Numbered from the stretch's first letter, positions 34,782-44,738 are shown. The stretch is 64,000 nt of DNA from Porphyromonadaceae bacterium UBA4262 (GCA_002396085.1 DGWI01000012.1:78853-142852); one strand, 5' to 3'. The notes: a model not told the origin generated them from the letters alone. Made by a program: numbers and translations.

Positions 34782-36776
34782 ATGAAGACAGAACTCAGTT
34801 CACACATCCGCCTGGATCAGGTGTCAAAGCGGTATTACCAACCCGGGAGCGAATTGGAAATGGCTTCGCTCACTCGCTTTGAGAAGGTCAATACCCGAGT
34901 GGTCGAGAATAGTGATGACGGTGCGGCACTGGCTGCACTCGAGGTGGCGCAATGCATCGACCAATGCGTCCAACTGAAGGGGCAATGCGTCATCGGCTTT
35001 GGTGCAGGCAAGTGCGCACTCAAGGTCTATGACGAACTGGTCAAACTCTACTTTGCCGACAAGGTGAGTCTGGCCAATGTCATCGCTTTCAATATCAGCG
35101 AACTGGGCTTCGGTGTTGTCCAGGGCGATGAACAGAGCACCTTTGTGCGGCTCAAACGCCACTTGTTCAACAAGGTGGACATTGACCCCACCAACATTCA
35201 CACCTTCAGTCAGGAAGCCACGCAAGAGAATGTGCATCAACTGTGCAAAGCCTATGAGGCCGAAATCAGCGAATATGGCGGTCTAGACCTGGTGGTGTGC
35301 GAGTTGACCAAGGTCGCATCACTGGCCTTCAACGAGCCTGGGTCACCTAGCAACTCGACCTGTCGCCTGATGCTGCTGGGCAACGACTCGCGTGTGCGTG
35401 TGGCCGAAGCGTTCCAGCGCGAGAATGCACCGTCGACGGCTGTGACGCTGGGCATCAGCAATCTGATGTCGGCACAGCACATCATTGCCGTGGCATGGGG
35501 CGAAGACAGTGCACCAGCCTTGCAAGCCACTGTCGAGGGGCGCATGAGCGACCTGGCACCAGCCAGTTTCTTGCAATTGCACCACAGTGCCATCATTGTT
35601 GCCGACCTGGAGGCCGCCACTCGACTGACACGCATCAACTATCCGTGGAAGGTCACCTCGTGCGAGTGGACCGACTACCTCATCCGCCGCGCCATCGTGT
35701 GGCTGTGCCAGCAGACGGGCAAGCCCATCCTCAAACTCACTAACAAGGATTATAACGACTATGGGTTGAGCGAATTGGTGGCCATTTTTGGCTCGGCCTA
35801 TGATGTCAATATCAAGATATTCAATGTGATGCAGCACACCATCACGGGTTGGCCTGGTGGCAAGCCCAATGCCGATGACACCTATCGGCCCGAGCGCGCC
35901 ACACCCTATCCCAAGCGGGTGCTCATCTTCAGCCCGCACCCCGACGATGCAGTGGTGTCGATGGGTGGCACAGTGCGACGGCTTGTGCAGCAGGGCCACG
36001 ATGTTCACATCGCCTTTGAGACCAACGGTGATGTGGCGGTTGCCGATGAGGACGTGCTGCGCACGATGATGCTGAACGAGAAGGTGTCTACGCACTACAA
36101 TCTGGATAACGATCGACAGTCGCAACTGTCCAACCGCATCCGTCAGGAGATAGCCGGCAAGGCTCCCGGCGATGCCGACTCGACCGATGTGCGATATCTC
36201 AAGGGGCAAATCTTTGCCTGCGAGGGCGTCATGTCATGCTCGTTCCTGGGAGTAAAGCCAGAGCAAATCTACGAATTAAATATGCCGTTCTTCACCAGTG
36301 AGCCATTTGGTCATGGGCGTGTCACCGACAACGATGTGACCATTGCCCGCGAGTTGATTGAGCGCATCAAGCCACATCAGATTTTTGTTGCCGACGGGCT
36401 GAACGACCCCTATGGCACACATGTGCGTGCCGCCGATGCCGTGCTCATGGCCATCGAGCAACTCAAGCACGAGCCATGGACCGATGCATGCTGGGTGTGG
36501 CTCTATCGTGGACAATGGGGACAATGGGATGTGGATCAAGTGGAGATGGCAGTGCCGATGAGCCCCGAGGAGTTCCGCGTCAAGCGTGATGCCATCCTCA
36601 AGCATCAGTCTCAGATTCACGATGCGCCCATCCGCGAGAGCGACGATGACGACAAACTCAGTTGGGAGCAATCCATCGACCGCAACCGCGCCATGGCCGA
36701 CACCTACAGTGCCCTGGGCCTGGCCAGCTACGAGGCCATCGAGGCCTTCGTCCAGTATCACCCCCTCAAGGACTGA
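34782..36776 (+). CDS. NagB-like domain fused to PIG-L/LmbE deacetylase
   Basis: A 664-residue protein. Residues about 1-275 follow the NagB fold but the catalytic positions are altered: NISEL replaces the NMDEY aspartate, and the GPDGH motif is gone (CELTKVASLAFNEPGS keeps only the NEPGS part), so deaminase activity is unlikely. Residues about 375-664 are a PIG-L/LmbE zinc deacetylase: FSPHPDDAVVSMGG is the metal motif, and DGLNDPYGTH the second site. Homologues annotated as a second glucosamine-6-phosphate deaminase are common in Bacteroides, so the name NagB alone would mislead. It probably removes an acetyl group from an amino sugar. The active nagB is at 27747-28556. Confidence 0.85.
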   Translation: MKTELSSHIRLDQVSKRYYQPGSELEMASLTRFEKVNTRVVENSDDGAALAALEVAQCIDQCVQLKGQCVIGFGAGKCALKVYDELVKLYFADKVSLANVIAFNISELGFGVVQGDEQSTFVRLKRHLFNKVDIDPTNIHTFSQEATQENVHQLCKAYEAEISEYGGLDLVVCELTKVASLAFNEPGSPSNSTCRLMLLGNDSRVRVAEAFQRENAPSTAVTLGISNLMSAQHIIAVAWGEDSAPALQATVEGRMSDLAPASFLQLHHSAIIVADLEAATRLTRINYPWKVTSCEWTDYLIRRAIVWLCQQTGKPILKLTNKDYNDYGLSELVAIFGSAYDVNIKIFNVMQHTITGWPGGKPNADDTYRPERATPYPKRVLIFSPHPDDAVVSMGGTVRRLVQQGHDVHIAFETNGDVAVADEDVLRTMMLNEKVSTHYNLDNDRQSQLSNRIRQEIAGKAPGDADSTDVRYLKGQIFACEGVMSCSFLGVKPEQIYELNMPFFTSEPFGHGRVTDNDVTIARELIERIKPHQIFVADGLNDPYGTHVRAADAVLMAIEQLKHEPWTDACWVWLYRGQWGQWDVDQVEMAVPMSPEEFRVKRDAILKHQSQIHDAPIRESDDDDKLSWEQSIDRNRAMADTYSALGLASYEAIEAFVQYHPLKD

Positions 36777-36778
36777 TT

Positions 36779-36881
36779 CATTAATTGAGAATTGAAAATT
36801 GAAAATTGAAAATGGGCTTCGCCAGCTTCGGCTAGCGGCATCCCTTGGTTCGGCTGGATTTGCAATCCACAATAATCAATG
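36779..36881. repeat. GAAAATT micro-repeats and filler after the PIG-L gene
   Basis: Direct copies of ATTGAGAATTGAAAATTG open the region, followed by non-coding sequence with GGGCTTCGCC. No gene is seen. Confidence 0.5.
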
Positions 36882-36884
36882 CGT

Positions 36885-36914
36885 AACGGGCTTCGCCGAC
36901 TGGCGAAGCCCGTT
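36885..36914. terminator. Hairpin between convergent genes
   Basis: AACGGGCTTCGCC-gact-GGCGAAGCCCGTT is a 13-bp perfect stem lying between the PIG-L gene end and the LRR gene end. It probably terminates both. Confidence 0.75.
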
Positions 36915-36949
36915 CTCAATGGAGGCGCAACAGAGAGCACAATAATGAT

Positions 36950-38947
36950 TTATTTGCCCAGCATGGCACCTATGACAGCGTTGACATCGGCAATGTCCAC
37001 CTTGCCATCGCCATTAACGTCGCACTTGTTAGGCTCCGGTCCCTCATTTTCCAGTTCGAAATAGTGCAGGAACTGGTCCCAACCCTCAGTCGTCCAGTAG
37101 GTCTCCATTGTTCCTGCCGGCACATAGACAGGGGTGCCTAGACTGATGCCGAGAAATGTGCCAGAATTAGATGCCATCATGACAATAGTCGGCGGGGTCT
37201 GCGACAGCGAGGTAATCTTTTTGATTCCCGTGCAACCTCCGAAGGCTCTGTTTTTGATAGAGGTGATGCTAACAGGTAGTGTTAACTCTTTCAGTCCAGT
37301 GCAACCATTAAATGCCATTGACTCAATGGAGTTAAGTCCTTCAGGGAACAGGATTTTGTTTAATCCCGAACAATCTTCAAATGCTTGAGTTCCGATTATT
37401 TTTACAGACTCGGGAATTAGAGTCTCTTTGCAGCCCAGGATCAATTCATTGTTCTCTTTCTTGATAATGGCGTTGCAGTCATCTCTGGAATCATACATGG
37501 GATTTGAAGGATGAACCTTGATGGAAGTCAAGCCAGAACAACGATTGAATGCTTGGTATTGGATGTCTGTTACCGATGCCGGAATTGTGAGCGACTCCAG
37601 TTGGCTGCAATCTTTGAATACACTATTTCCGATAGTGACCAATGATTGCCCTAAGGTTAAGCTTTTCATTGATGTACAACCTTCGAAGGCCGATGAACCA
37701 ATACCTGTTACCGATGCCGGGATTTCGACCGAAGTCAGTTGACTACAATTTCTGAATGCATACTCACCAATAGTGGTCACAGATTGTCCTAAGGTTAGGT
37801 TTTTCATTGATGCACAATCAGCGAAGGCCCATGAACCAATAACTGTGACCGATTCTGGAATGTCGACCGATGTCAATTGAGTACACCGGAAGAAAGCATC
37901 ACTACCAATTTCAATAACCGAGTTAGGGATAATGACAGATGTAATCTTTGAGTTTTGTACCAGTCCTGAAGGAATCAGTTCAACATTCTCGCCGATTGTT
38001 AGTTGTGTGATATTCTCTGTTGGCATCTGTCCAGTGGAATTGACACTAACGGCATTCCATGTGAGGCTTGATAGGGCAGTGCAACCACTGAAGGCCGCCG
38101 TGCCGATGACTTCAACCGATTTAGATATTGACAAAGATGTGAGCCCACTGCAACCATAAAACGCTTTATTACCAATAGATGATACCGACTCAGGAATGTC
38201 TATAGAAGTCAACTGGACGCAGTCGGTGAAAGCCTCATCACCAATCTCCTGTATCGACGCTGAAAAAGTCAACGTCTTTAATGAGGAGCATTTCTTTGCG
38301 AAGTATGCAGGAATGCGCTTAACTTCGTTTCCAAATACAATCTGTTGAAGAGTGTACGGGAATTCCGGGGATTCGCTTATACCGCTACGAGCGGAGAAAT
38401 CTCCACATTCTCGGGCATTGAAATGAACAGTTTTGAGACCATCGCATTTATAGAACGCACCTGACCCAATATACTCGATATTGACAGGAACGGTGACGCT
38501 GTTAAGGCCTGTACATCCCCAAAAGGCTTTTGGGTCTATACTCAACAATGAATCAGGCAGTTGAATTTCGGACAGTCCCTCGCAACCATAAAAAGATTCG
38601 GTTCCGATAGTTTTGATGCTACTAGGAATTCTGATACTTGTTATGTCAGGACATAAACAGAATGCACGATACCATATTCCCACTACAAGAAATGTCTTTC
38701 CCTGATAGGTGACCTCGCTGGGGATAACAACATCATCTGCCAGGTTAATATAAGACTGTTCCATAGTAGTCCCAAAGTCATAAGGTGGGATGTCTATTCC
38801 TGTAATAACAAAAACATGTTCCTCATTTTCCATAGCTACCTGGTAACGAAGGTCATTGACCCAAAATTTAGCACCTCCAGGGTAATCAGCATACATCGTA
38901 AAGGCAATGGATGCGATAAACAGCATTGTCAAAAATATCTTTTTCAT
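36950..38947 (-). CDS. Secreted BspA-type leucine-rich-repeat protein with dockerin-like tail
   Basis: A 665-residue protein with a signal peptide (MKKIFLTMLFIASIAFTMYA). Residues about 85-590 contain roughly 18 LRR_5 (BspA-like) repeats of the type IGSxAFxGCTxLxSVxIPxSV, known from Bacteroidales and trichomonad surface proteins that bind host matrix. The end is a dockerin-like calcium loop (DVNGDGKVDIADVNAVIGAM) with the MLGK ending, as in the glycosidase at window start. The protein is therefore probably exported and surface-associated; a host-binding role is inference. The promoter region lies in 38948-39100. Confidence 0.9.
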   Translation of the reverse strand: MKKIFLTMLFIASIAFTMYADYPGGAKFWVNDLRYQVAMENEEHVFVITGIDIPPYDFGTTMEQSYINLADDVVIPSEVTYQGKTFLVVGIWYRAFCLCPDITSIRIPSSIKTIGTESFYGCEGLSEIQLPDSLLSIDPKAFWGCTGLNSVTVPVNIEYIGSGAFYKCDGLKTVHFNARECGDFSARSGISESPEFPYTLQQIVFGNEVKRIPAYFAKKCSSLKTLTFSASIQEIGDEAFTDCVQLTSIDIPESVSSIGNKAFYGCSGLTSLSISKSVEVIGTAAFSGCTALSSLTWNAVSVNSTGQMPTENITQLTIGENVELIPSGLVQNSKITSVIIPNSVIEIGSDAFFRCTQLTSVDIPESVTVIGSWAFADCASMKNLTLGQSVTTIGEYAFRNCSQLTSVEIPASVTGIGSSAFEGCTSMKSLTLGQSLVTIGNSVFKDCSQLESLTIPASVTDIQYQAFNRCSGLTSIKVHPSNPMYDSRDDCNAIIKKENNELILGCKETLIPESVKIIGTQAFEDCSGLNKILFPEGLNSIESMAFNGCTGLKELTLPVSITSIKNRAFGGCTGIKKITSLSQTPPTIVMMASNSGTFLGISLGTPVYVPAGTMETYWTTEGWDQFLHYFELENEGPEPNKCDVNGDGKVDIADVNAVIGAMLGK

Positions 38948-39187
38948 AATTCTTTAGTTTTGAGTAAGCTTGCAAACAACTTGCCTTTAAATGGTTATGG
39001 TGCTAGAAAGCTATTCCATTGGCGGAATTTGTTTGCTAGACCATTAATAAAAGTCACGATTTCATTTCGTGATTTCGACTTTATAAATTCCTCACGATGT
39101 ATGATTAATTTTTATTCCTTAAATCCTTTATTTCTTGATAAATAAATGAATCCCGCCAACGAGTTTATTTGTGCATTGATGCATGGG
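38948..39187. other. Intergenic region upstream of the LRR gene
   Basis: No gene is seen. It holds the leader of the LRR gene (an AT-rich start region on the minus strand) and the short gap to the stop of the next gene. I see no clear -7 consensus. Confidence 0.4.
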
Positions 39188-39955
39188 TTAGAGGTGCTTG
39201 CGGATGCGGGCAATCATGTCGTTGATCTGCTTGCCCATGGCAGGCTTGTAGCCCGGATTCTTCTTGAACAACTCGAGGCTTTTGCTCATCTGGTCGATGA
39301 GGTGCTGCACCTCTTTGGGGTTGTTGTAGTAGATGGTACCCGGGTCGGTGTAGTTCTCCTCACTGGGCTCCATCGAGAGCATGTTCTCAAGGATGTCTTG
39401 GGCGGGATCGGTCTTGTAGGCCTCGACCATCATATTATAGTAGGTATTACACTGGCTGAGCAGATTGCCCCAGCCTTCCTCTTCCGTGTCGGGATAATCG
39501 ACATCATCTATCATCCATTTGCCATTCTCCCACACCAAGTAGAGCACATAGAGAATATCGTAGCACGGCTTGTCAAGATAACGCATATCAACCTTGGCAT
39601 GGTTGTCATCGACCACCTTGATGTCGCCAATCTTCACCTCCGGCTCCTTGTCGCCGCACACGTCCAGCACATTGGCATTCCACGCAAAGCCCACGTATGT
39701 GTCGTTCTCGCTGATATTGTAGATGCTATAAGCATGGTCCAGTGCCTTTTGCAGGCCTGTTGAGAGAATCTGGTCGTAGTGTTCATACTCGACCTGCATC
39801 ATCTGCTCGACACGTTGACGAATGGCCGTCGTGCTTGTGGGGGCGGGAGATGGTACACTACTGGCGGCTTCGGCCGCAACTTTGCTCTCATTAGCTTGGC
39901 AGTCCATAGCCATGATAGCCATGAACGCCCAAATCATCAATTTCATAGTTTTCAT
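39188..39955 (-). CDS. Secreted DUF3828-like protein
   Basis: A 255-residue protein started at the ATG at 39955; a TAACTTTGG box just upstream (39970-39978 on the minus strand) rules out the longer frame. The N-terminus has a signal peptide with a possible lipoprotein cysteine (FMAIMAMDC). The middle part, VKIGDIKVVDDNHAKVDMR and YLVWENGKWMIDDVDYPD, resembles DUF3828/NTF2-like envelope proteins. The C-terminal 90 residues are helical. Function is unknown. The divergent gene is rnr. Confidence 0.7.
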   Translation of the reverse strand: MKTMKLMIWAFMAIMAMDCQANESKVAAEAASSVPSPAPTSTTAIRQRVEQMMQVEYEHYDQILSTGLQKALDHAYSIYNISENDTYVGFAWNANVLDVCGDKEPEVKIGDIKVVDDNHAKVDMRYLDKPCYDILYVLYLVWENGKWMIDDVDYPDTEEEGWGNLLSQCNTYYNMMVEAYKTDPAQDILENMLSMEPSEENYTDPGTIYYNNPKEVQHLIDQMSKSLELFKKNPGYKPAMGKQINDMIARIRKHL

Positions 39956-40043
39956 ATTCACATTATTTTTCGCCAAAGTTAGTTATTTTTTTGATTTTTG
40001 ACAAATTTGGGCATTTTTTTGTGGCCATTTGGCGCAAAAATAG

Positions 40044-40051
40044 TAATTTTG
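40044..40051 (+). promoter_or_regulatory. -7 element of rnr
   Basis: TAATTTTG lies 34 bases before the ATG at 40085. The intergenic region is only 129 bp and shared with the divergent DUF3828-like gene. Confidence 0.6.
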
Positions 40052-40084
40052 GAATCTCAAACAAAGTACAAACCGAATATCATT

Positions 40085-42484
40085 ATGGCTAAAAGAGATA
40101 AACTGAAGTCGCTCAAGCAGGAGCGCCGTGAGTATCAAGACCGCGTCATCGCCTTCTTCAACGAGGAGGACGGAGCAGCGTTCAACTACAAGCAAGTGAG
40201 TGCAGCAGTGGGGGCTAAGACTCCCAAGCAACGCGCCATCATCGTTGAAATCCTGGAGCAACTGGCCGTCGACGGCTTTGTTGTCGAGGAGGGCGTGGGC
40301 CGCTACAAGGCTGCAGGGCGCTCGATGGTGGCCGAGGGCACCTTCATCCGCCGCAGCAATGGCAGGAACAGCGTGGACATCGGTGCCGAGGACGGCACCA
40401 CCATCATGGTAGCCGAGCGCAACTCGATGCACGCCCTGAACGGCGACCGCGTGCGGGTTCACATCAGCGCTGCCCGCATGGGGCTGGAACCTGAAGCCGA
40501 GGTCATCCAGATCCTGGAGCGCAACGAGCAGGTATTCATTGGCACCCTGCAGGTCAAGAAGTACTTTGCCCATCTGGTGGTGGACAGCAAGTTTCTTGCC
40601 ACCGACATCTTTATCCCGCTCGACAAACTGGAGGGTGGACAGACGGGCGACAAAGTGGTGGCTCGCATCATCGAGTGGCCGCAGGAGGCCAACAGCCCCA
40701 TTGGCGAGGTGGTCGACGTGCTGGGTCGTGCCGGCGAGAACAATGCCGAGATTCACGCCATCCTGGCCGAGTTCGGACTGCCCTACAAGTATCCCGAGAA
40801 CGTGGAGCGTGCCGCCAACCGTCTGGAGCCGGGCATCACCGACGAGGAGATAGCCCGCCGTCGCGACATGCGCGGTGTGACCACCTTCACCATCGACCCC
40901 GCCGATGCCAAGGACTTCGACGATGCCCTGTCGATCGAGAAGTTGCCCAACGGCAACTGGGAGATAGGTGTGCACATTGCCGATGTGACGCACTATGTCA
41001 CCCCCAACACCGTCATCGACCGCGAGGCCCGCGAGCGCGCCACCTCGGTCTATCTGGTAGACCGCACCATCCCGATGCTGCCCGAGCGTCTGTGCAACTA
41101 CATCTGTTCGCTGCGAGCCGACGAGGACAAGTTGACCCACTCGGTCATCTTCGAGATGACCCCCGATGCCAAGGTCAAGAAATATGAAATCTGTCACACG
41201 GTCATCCGCAGCAACCGCCGCATGGACTACGACGAGGCGCAACGGGTCATCGAGACCGGCGAGGGAGCGCTCAAGGACGAAATATTGACACTCAACGACC
41301 TGGCGCAGAAGTTGCGTGCCCGCCGCTTCGACGAGGGCGGCTCGGTGGCGTTCAACCGCGAGGAGTTGAAGTTTGAGATCGACGAGCAGGGACATCCCAT
41401 CGCTGTGGTGCCCCATGTGTCGAAGGAGGCCAACAAACTCATCGAGGAGTTCATGTTGCTGGCCAACCGCACCGTTGCCGCCCACATCGGCAAGGTGCCG
41501 CCCAGCAAGAAGGCCAAGGCATTTGTCTATCGTGTGCACGAGTCGCCCGATGTCGAGAAATTGGGCAACTTTGCCGAGGTGGCCGCACACTTTGGCTATA
41601 AGATCAAGACCACAGGCAGTGCCCGTGACATCAACAAGAGCATCAACCGCATGCTCGAGAAGGCCGCCGGCAAGCCCGAGGAGCAGTTACTGGCCATCCT
41701 GGCCATCCGCTCGATGGCCAAGGCCGTCTACTCGGCCACCAACATCGGCCACTATGGTCTGGCGTTTGACTACTATACCCACTTCACCTCGCCCATCCGT
41801 CGCTACCCCGACATGATGGTACATCGCCTGCTCGACCGCTATGCCGTCAAGGGCAGCCGCAGCGTCAATCTGGAGCAACTGGAGGACGAGTGCCAGCACT
41901 GCAGCAGCCAGGAGGCCCTGGCAGCACAGGCCGAGCGTGCCTCCATCAAGTACAAGGCTGTCGAGTACATGGGCGACCGTCTGGGCCAGGTGTTCGCCGG
42001 CCACATCTCGGGCGTGACCGAGTGGGGCATCTATGTCGAGGTCGACGAGACACACTGCGAGGGCATGGTGCCCATCCGCGATCTGGACGATGACTTCTAC
42101 GAGTTCGATGAGCGCAACTATCTGGTGCGGGGCCGTCGCAGCCGTCGCGCCTATCAGTTGGGTGACCCCATCACCATCCAGGTGGCGCGTGCCAACCTCA
42201 TCACCAAGCAACTGGACTTTGTCGTGGTCGATGACAAGCACCCTGCCGGCACCCACCGCATCGACCGTGAGCCCATCACCGAGCAGAACGCCGGTGTGCT
42301 GGCCCGCATGTCGCGCGACGAGAAGCGCCGTGCCGAGCACGAGGGTGGCAGTGCATCGCGTCGCCAGAAGCGCGGTCACCGCGGCAACAGCACCCGCCGC
42401 GATGTCGTGGAGGGTGGCGGCAAGCGTGGCACCAAACGCGGCCGCAGCGGCAAGACCCGCAGCAGCAACAAGCGCCGCCGCTAG
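40085..42484 (+). CDS. rnr: Ribonuclease R
   Basis: A 799-residue 3'-5' exoribonuclease. I start it at MAKRDKLKSLKQ because the longer frame precedes the promoter. Domains in order: an N-terminal winged-helix/cold-shock region with the family RNSVDIGAEDG block, the RNB catalytic core (TIDPADAKDFDDALS, near residue 268, with the Mg2+-binding aspartates), HYGLAFDYYTHFTSPIRRYPD, and a C-terminal S1 domain (GHISGVTEWGIYVEV). The end is a basic, low-complexity tail (RRQKRGHRGNS and RSGKTRSSNKRRR) as often found for RNase R. It degrades structured RNA and helps in rRNA quality control. Confidence 0.95.
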   Translation: MAKRDKLKSLKQERREYQDRVIAFFNEEDGAAFNYKQVSAAVGAKTPKQRAIIVEILEQLAVDGFVVEEGVGRYKAAGRSMVAEGTFIRRSNGRNSVDIGAEDGTTIMVAERNSMHALNGDRVRVHISAARMGLEPEAEVIQILERNEQVFIGTLQVKKYFAHLVVDSKFLATDIFIPLDKLEGGQTGDKVVARIIEWPQEANSPIGEVVDVLGRAGENNAEIHAILAEFGLPYKYPENVERAANRLEPGITDEEIARRRDMRGVTTFTIDPADAKDFDDALSIEKLPNGNWEIGVHIADVTHYVTPNTVIDREARERATSVYLVDRTIPMLPERLCNYICSLRADEDKLTHSVIFEMTPDAKVKKYEICHTVIRSNRRMDYDEAQRVIETGEGALKDEILTLNDLAQKLRARRFDEGGSVAFNREELKFEIDEQGHPIAVVPHVSKEANKLIEEFMLLANRTVAAHIGKVPPSKKAKAFVYRVHESPDVEKLGNFAEVAAHFGYKIKTTGSARDINKSINRMLEKAAGKPEEQLLAILAIRSMAKAVYSATNIGHYGLAFDYYTHFTSPIRRYPDMMVHRLLDRYAVKGSRSVNLEQLEDECQHCSSQEALAAQAERASIKYKAVEYMGDRLGQVFAGHISGVTEWGIYVEVDETHCEGMVPIRDLDDDFYEFDERNYLVRGRRSRRAYQLGDPITIQVARANLITKQLDFVVVDDKHPAGTHRIDREPITEQNAGVLARMSRDEKRRAEHEGGSASRRQKRGHRGNSTRRDVVEGGGKRGTKRGRSGKTRSSNKRRR

Positions 42485-42523
42485 CGTGTCAACAAGTCCT
42501 AGACATAAGAACAAAAGGGCAAA

Positions 42524-44239
42524 ATGAAAAGGTGTGTGAGGCATATTGTGTTGTGGTTGCTGCTCGTGGCATGGCTGGGGGCGGCAGCCGACGGCACGGG
42601 GAGGCTCAAGAACTACGACATCTGGAAAGACCTGCCCAGCAAGACGCTCATTCAGATGAGTCGCGGTTTCTATGAGGGTGATAAGCCTGACAGTGCACTG
42701 CTATGCCTCAGTATCGTCGCCAACCGCTATTACACCTCTTCTAATAACAACAGCGATGAACTCCAGAGGGAGGCTGCAGCCATGAACATGCTGGGTATTC
42801 TCTACACCTATTATTTTGTTGACTATAACAAGGCGCATCAAGTCCTGCTACAGGCGCAGAAGATAGCCAAAGCCACTGGAAACCAGGAACTGCTGGCTGC
42901 GACTTACAATAATCTAGCCAATATTCATTGGATTGATAGTTTCTACAGCAATGATGGTCAATTGGACCACCAAACTATCGAGACGCACCAGAAGGCATTT
43001 GAAACAGCACTTGCGTCTGGTAGCCCCAAGTCGATTATCCTCACTGCATCGAACCTTGTTAAAATTGCCGAAGACACGACCCACACGGCTCTCGTGCGCG
43101 ATGACCTAAATCAGTTCATGCGCTATCAGATTCCTGATTCGTTGCGGCAATATGAGTATGTCAAGAATATTTGCCGAGCGCTGTTCGAACGTGATCGGGG
43201 AAACTTTGAGGTGGCAATAGCACTCTATGACAAGGCCTTGGCTGAGGTACATGGCGAGAATGCTAAAGATCAAGAAATACATCGCACTGACATCTTGGTC
43301 AGTAAGTTTTATCTGCTCGTCAAGATGGGTCAAGACCATGCGGCACTTGACATTATCAATCGGCTGATTGACAGAAGCAAGGCCACAGGAGACCATCATC
43401 TGCTTTACTTCTATTACAAGAATCTGTCGGAATTCTACTATGACAAGCGTGACTCGGTCATGGGCGACCGTTACGAGTTCCAAGCCTTGCGCGAGAAGGA
43501 TATCGTGCTTAACAAGAGTAAACTGTTGGATGCTGAGAAGGCTGAGTTCCTGTTCCAAATAGACGAAATCAATGCCGAGGTGCAAGAATTAGCTACACGG
43601 CAGCGCCTGACTAAGACTATTGCTTGGACGGTTGCCGCATTCACGCTCATCGTACTGGTGCTGCTCTATCTGCTGTGGCGGCGCTATCGTCAGGTGCAGG
43701 AGAATCATAGGCGGCTCTATGAGAACAATCTGGCTCTGCTGGCAGTGGATGACGAGCGACGCAGGCTGCTGCTGGAGTATGCAGCCAAGCTTGACGCTGA
43801 GCCAGCCAAGTACCAGTCGCACCAGATGGAGGAGGGCGAGTTGAGCGATTTGCTGCACCGCATCCTCTACGTCATGGAGACCTGCAACGAGATTTACGAC
43901 AACGAATTTTCGCTCGAACGCTTGGCCGAACTGGTCGAGGTGCGGTCAAGCAAATATGTGTCGCAGGTGCTCAACGAGCATTATCACCAGTCGTTCACAT
44001 CGGTGGTCAACGACTATCGCATCCGCGAGGCTTGCCGCCGCATCAACGACCGCGAGCACTATGGGCACCTCACGGTCGAGGGCATCGCTCAGAGCGTAGG
44101 CTTCAAGTCCTATCCTAACTTTGTCAACAACTTCAAGAAGTTCACCGGCCTCACCCCCAGCGCCTACCGCAAGCAGAGCAAGCCCCAATCTCCCGCCGAT
44201 GACGCACTATCTCACGCAGATGGCGCAGATGTTATTTGA
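42524..44239 (+). CDS. Membrane-bound TPR-AraC transcriptional regulator (paralogue 2 of 3)
   Basis: A 571-residue protein with the same design as 15208-16854: signal peptide (1-22), TPR-like region (about 45-335), coiled coil, a membrane helix at about 365-387, and a C-terminal AraC HTH (about 452-555, FSLERLAELVEVRSSKYVSQ and VEGIAQSVGFKSYPNF). The N-terminal KNYDIWKDLPSKTL and DSALLCLSIVANRYY match the paralogues. It lies 39 bp after rnr; its leader holds only an AGACATAAGAACA repeat fragment, so it may be read from rnr or an internal promoter, and it lacks the CCTTGGATTT boxes. Its neighbours downstream are a DUF4143 ATPase and a secreted T9SS-type protein. Confidence 0.85.
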   Translation: MKRCVRHIVLWLLLVAWLGAAADGTGRLKNYDIWKDLPSKTLIQMSRGFYEGDKPDSALLCLSIVANRYYTSSNNNSDELQREAAAMNMLGILYTYYFVDYNKAHQVLLQAQKIAKATGNQELLAATYNNLANIHWIDSFYSNDGQLDHQTIETHQKAFETALASGSPKSIILTASNLVKIAEDTTHTALVRDDLNQFMRYQIPDSLRQYEYVKNICRALFERDRGNFEVAIALYDKALAEVHGENAKDQEIHRTDILVSKFYLLVKMGQDHAALDIINRLIDRSKATGDHHLLYFYYKNLSEFYYDKRDSVMGDRYEFQALREKDIVLNKSKLLDAEKAEFLFQIDEINAEVQELATRQRLTKTIAWTVAAFTLIVLVLLYLLWRRYRQVQENHRRLYENNLALLAVDDERRRLLLEYAAKLDAEPAKYQSHQMEEGELSDLLHRILYVMETCNEIYDNEFSLERLAELVEVRSSKYVSQVLNEHYHQSFTSVVNDYRIREACRRINDREHYGHLTVEGIAQSVGFKSYPNFVNNFKKFTGLTPSAYRKQSKPQSPADDALSHADGADVI

Positions 44240-44389
44240 ATAAAACAACTAGAACAACTGACACAACACAATGGTTGTCCTGTGTGGTCTTCGATTCTTC
44301 ATAATAGTTGTTTGAATTGATGAAGTTGTTTTAATTTTCGGCCTCAATCTGTATGTCTTAAAAATCTGCGTCCATCTGCGTGAAAAAAG
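44240..44389. other. Spacer after regulator 2
   Basis: No gene is seen. It includes an ACAACTAGAACAACTG region with partial complement (AGTTGTTT...AAACAACT) that could fold as a terminator. Confidence 0.35.
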
Positions 44390-44453
44390 CTCATGCAGAT
44401 CTCGCGGATTTGAGCAGACAAAACATCTGCGTGATCAGCAAAACCTGCATGAG
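44390..44453. repeat. CTCATGCAGAT palindromic repeat, copy A
   Basis: CTCATGCAGAT at the left and CCTGCATGAG at the right flank an interior with CTCGCGGATTTGAGCAGA and ATCTGCG. The whole 64-base block can fold as a hairpin. Copies B and C lie at 46431-46495 and 49074-49138, and the same left arm forms the tandem array at 14161-14604. Confidence 0.75.
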
Positions 44454-44454
44454 A

Positions 44455-44738
44455 AATAAAGACAGAAGAACAAGAGGACAATAACAGGGTTCTTCGTGGT
44501 TTGATTGTAAGAACAGAAGCCCATCAAGATTTTCATCATGAATGAGAGAATTAAAGAATTTTGTTCGTTGAGTTCGTTGTTTAATTAATAGACATAAGAA
44601 CATGAGGACAATAACAGGGTTCTTCGTGGTTTGATTGTAAGAACAGAAGCCATCAAGTTTTTTATCATGAATTAGAGAATTAAAGAATTTTGTTCGTTGA
44701 GTTCGTTGTTTAATTCACAGACATAAGAACAAGAGGAC
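44455..44738. repeat. Two copies of the AGACATAAGAACA / CTTCGTGGTTTGATT repeat
   Basis: A block of about 129 bp occurs twice, with the start of a third: GACAGAAGAACAAGAGGACA or GACATAAGAACATGAGGACA, TTCTTCGTGGTTTGATTGTA, GAACAGAAG, TCATGAAT, AGAGAATTAAAGAATTTTG and GTTCGTTGAGTTCGTTG. It belongs to the family at 9321-9745. Confidence 0.75.

Noticed and set aside
34782..36776. Annotation as a second active glucosamine-6-phosphate deaminase
   Set aside because: The catalytic Asp and His positions are missing; only the PIG-L half keeps its motif.
39983..41590. 535-residue antisense frame opposite rnr
   Set aside because: RNase R is complete on the plus strand; the antisense frame covers its promoter as well and shows no domain.
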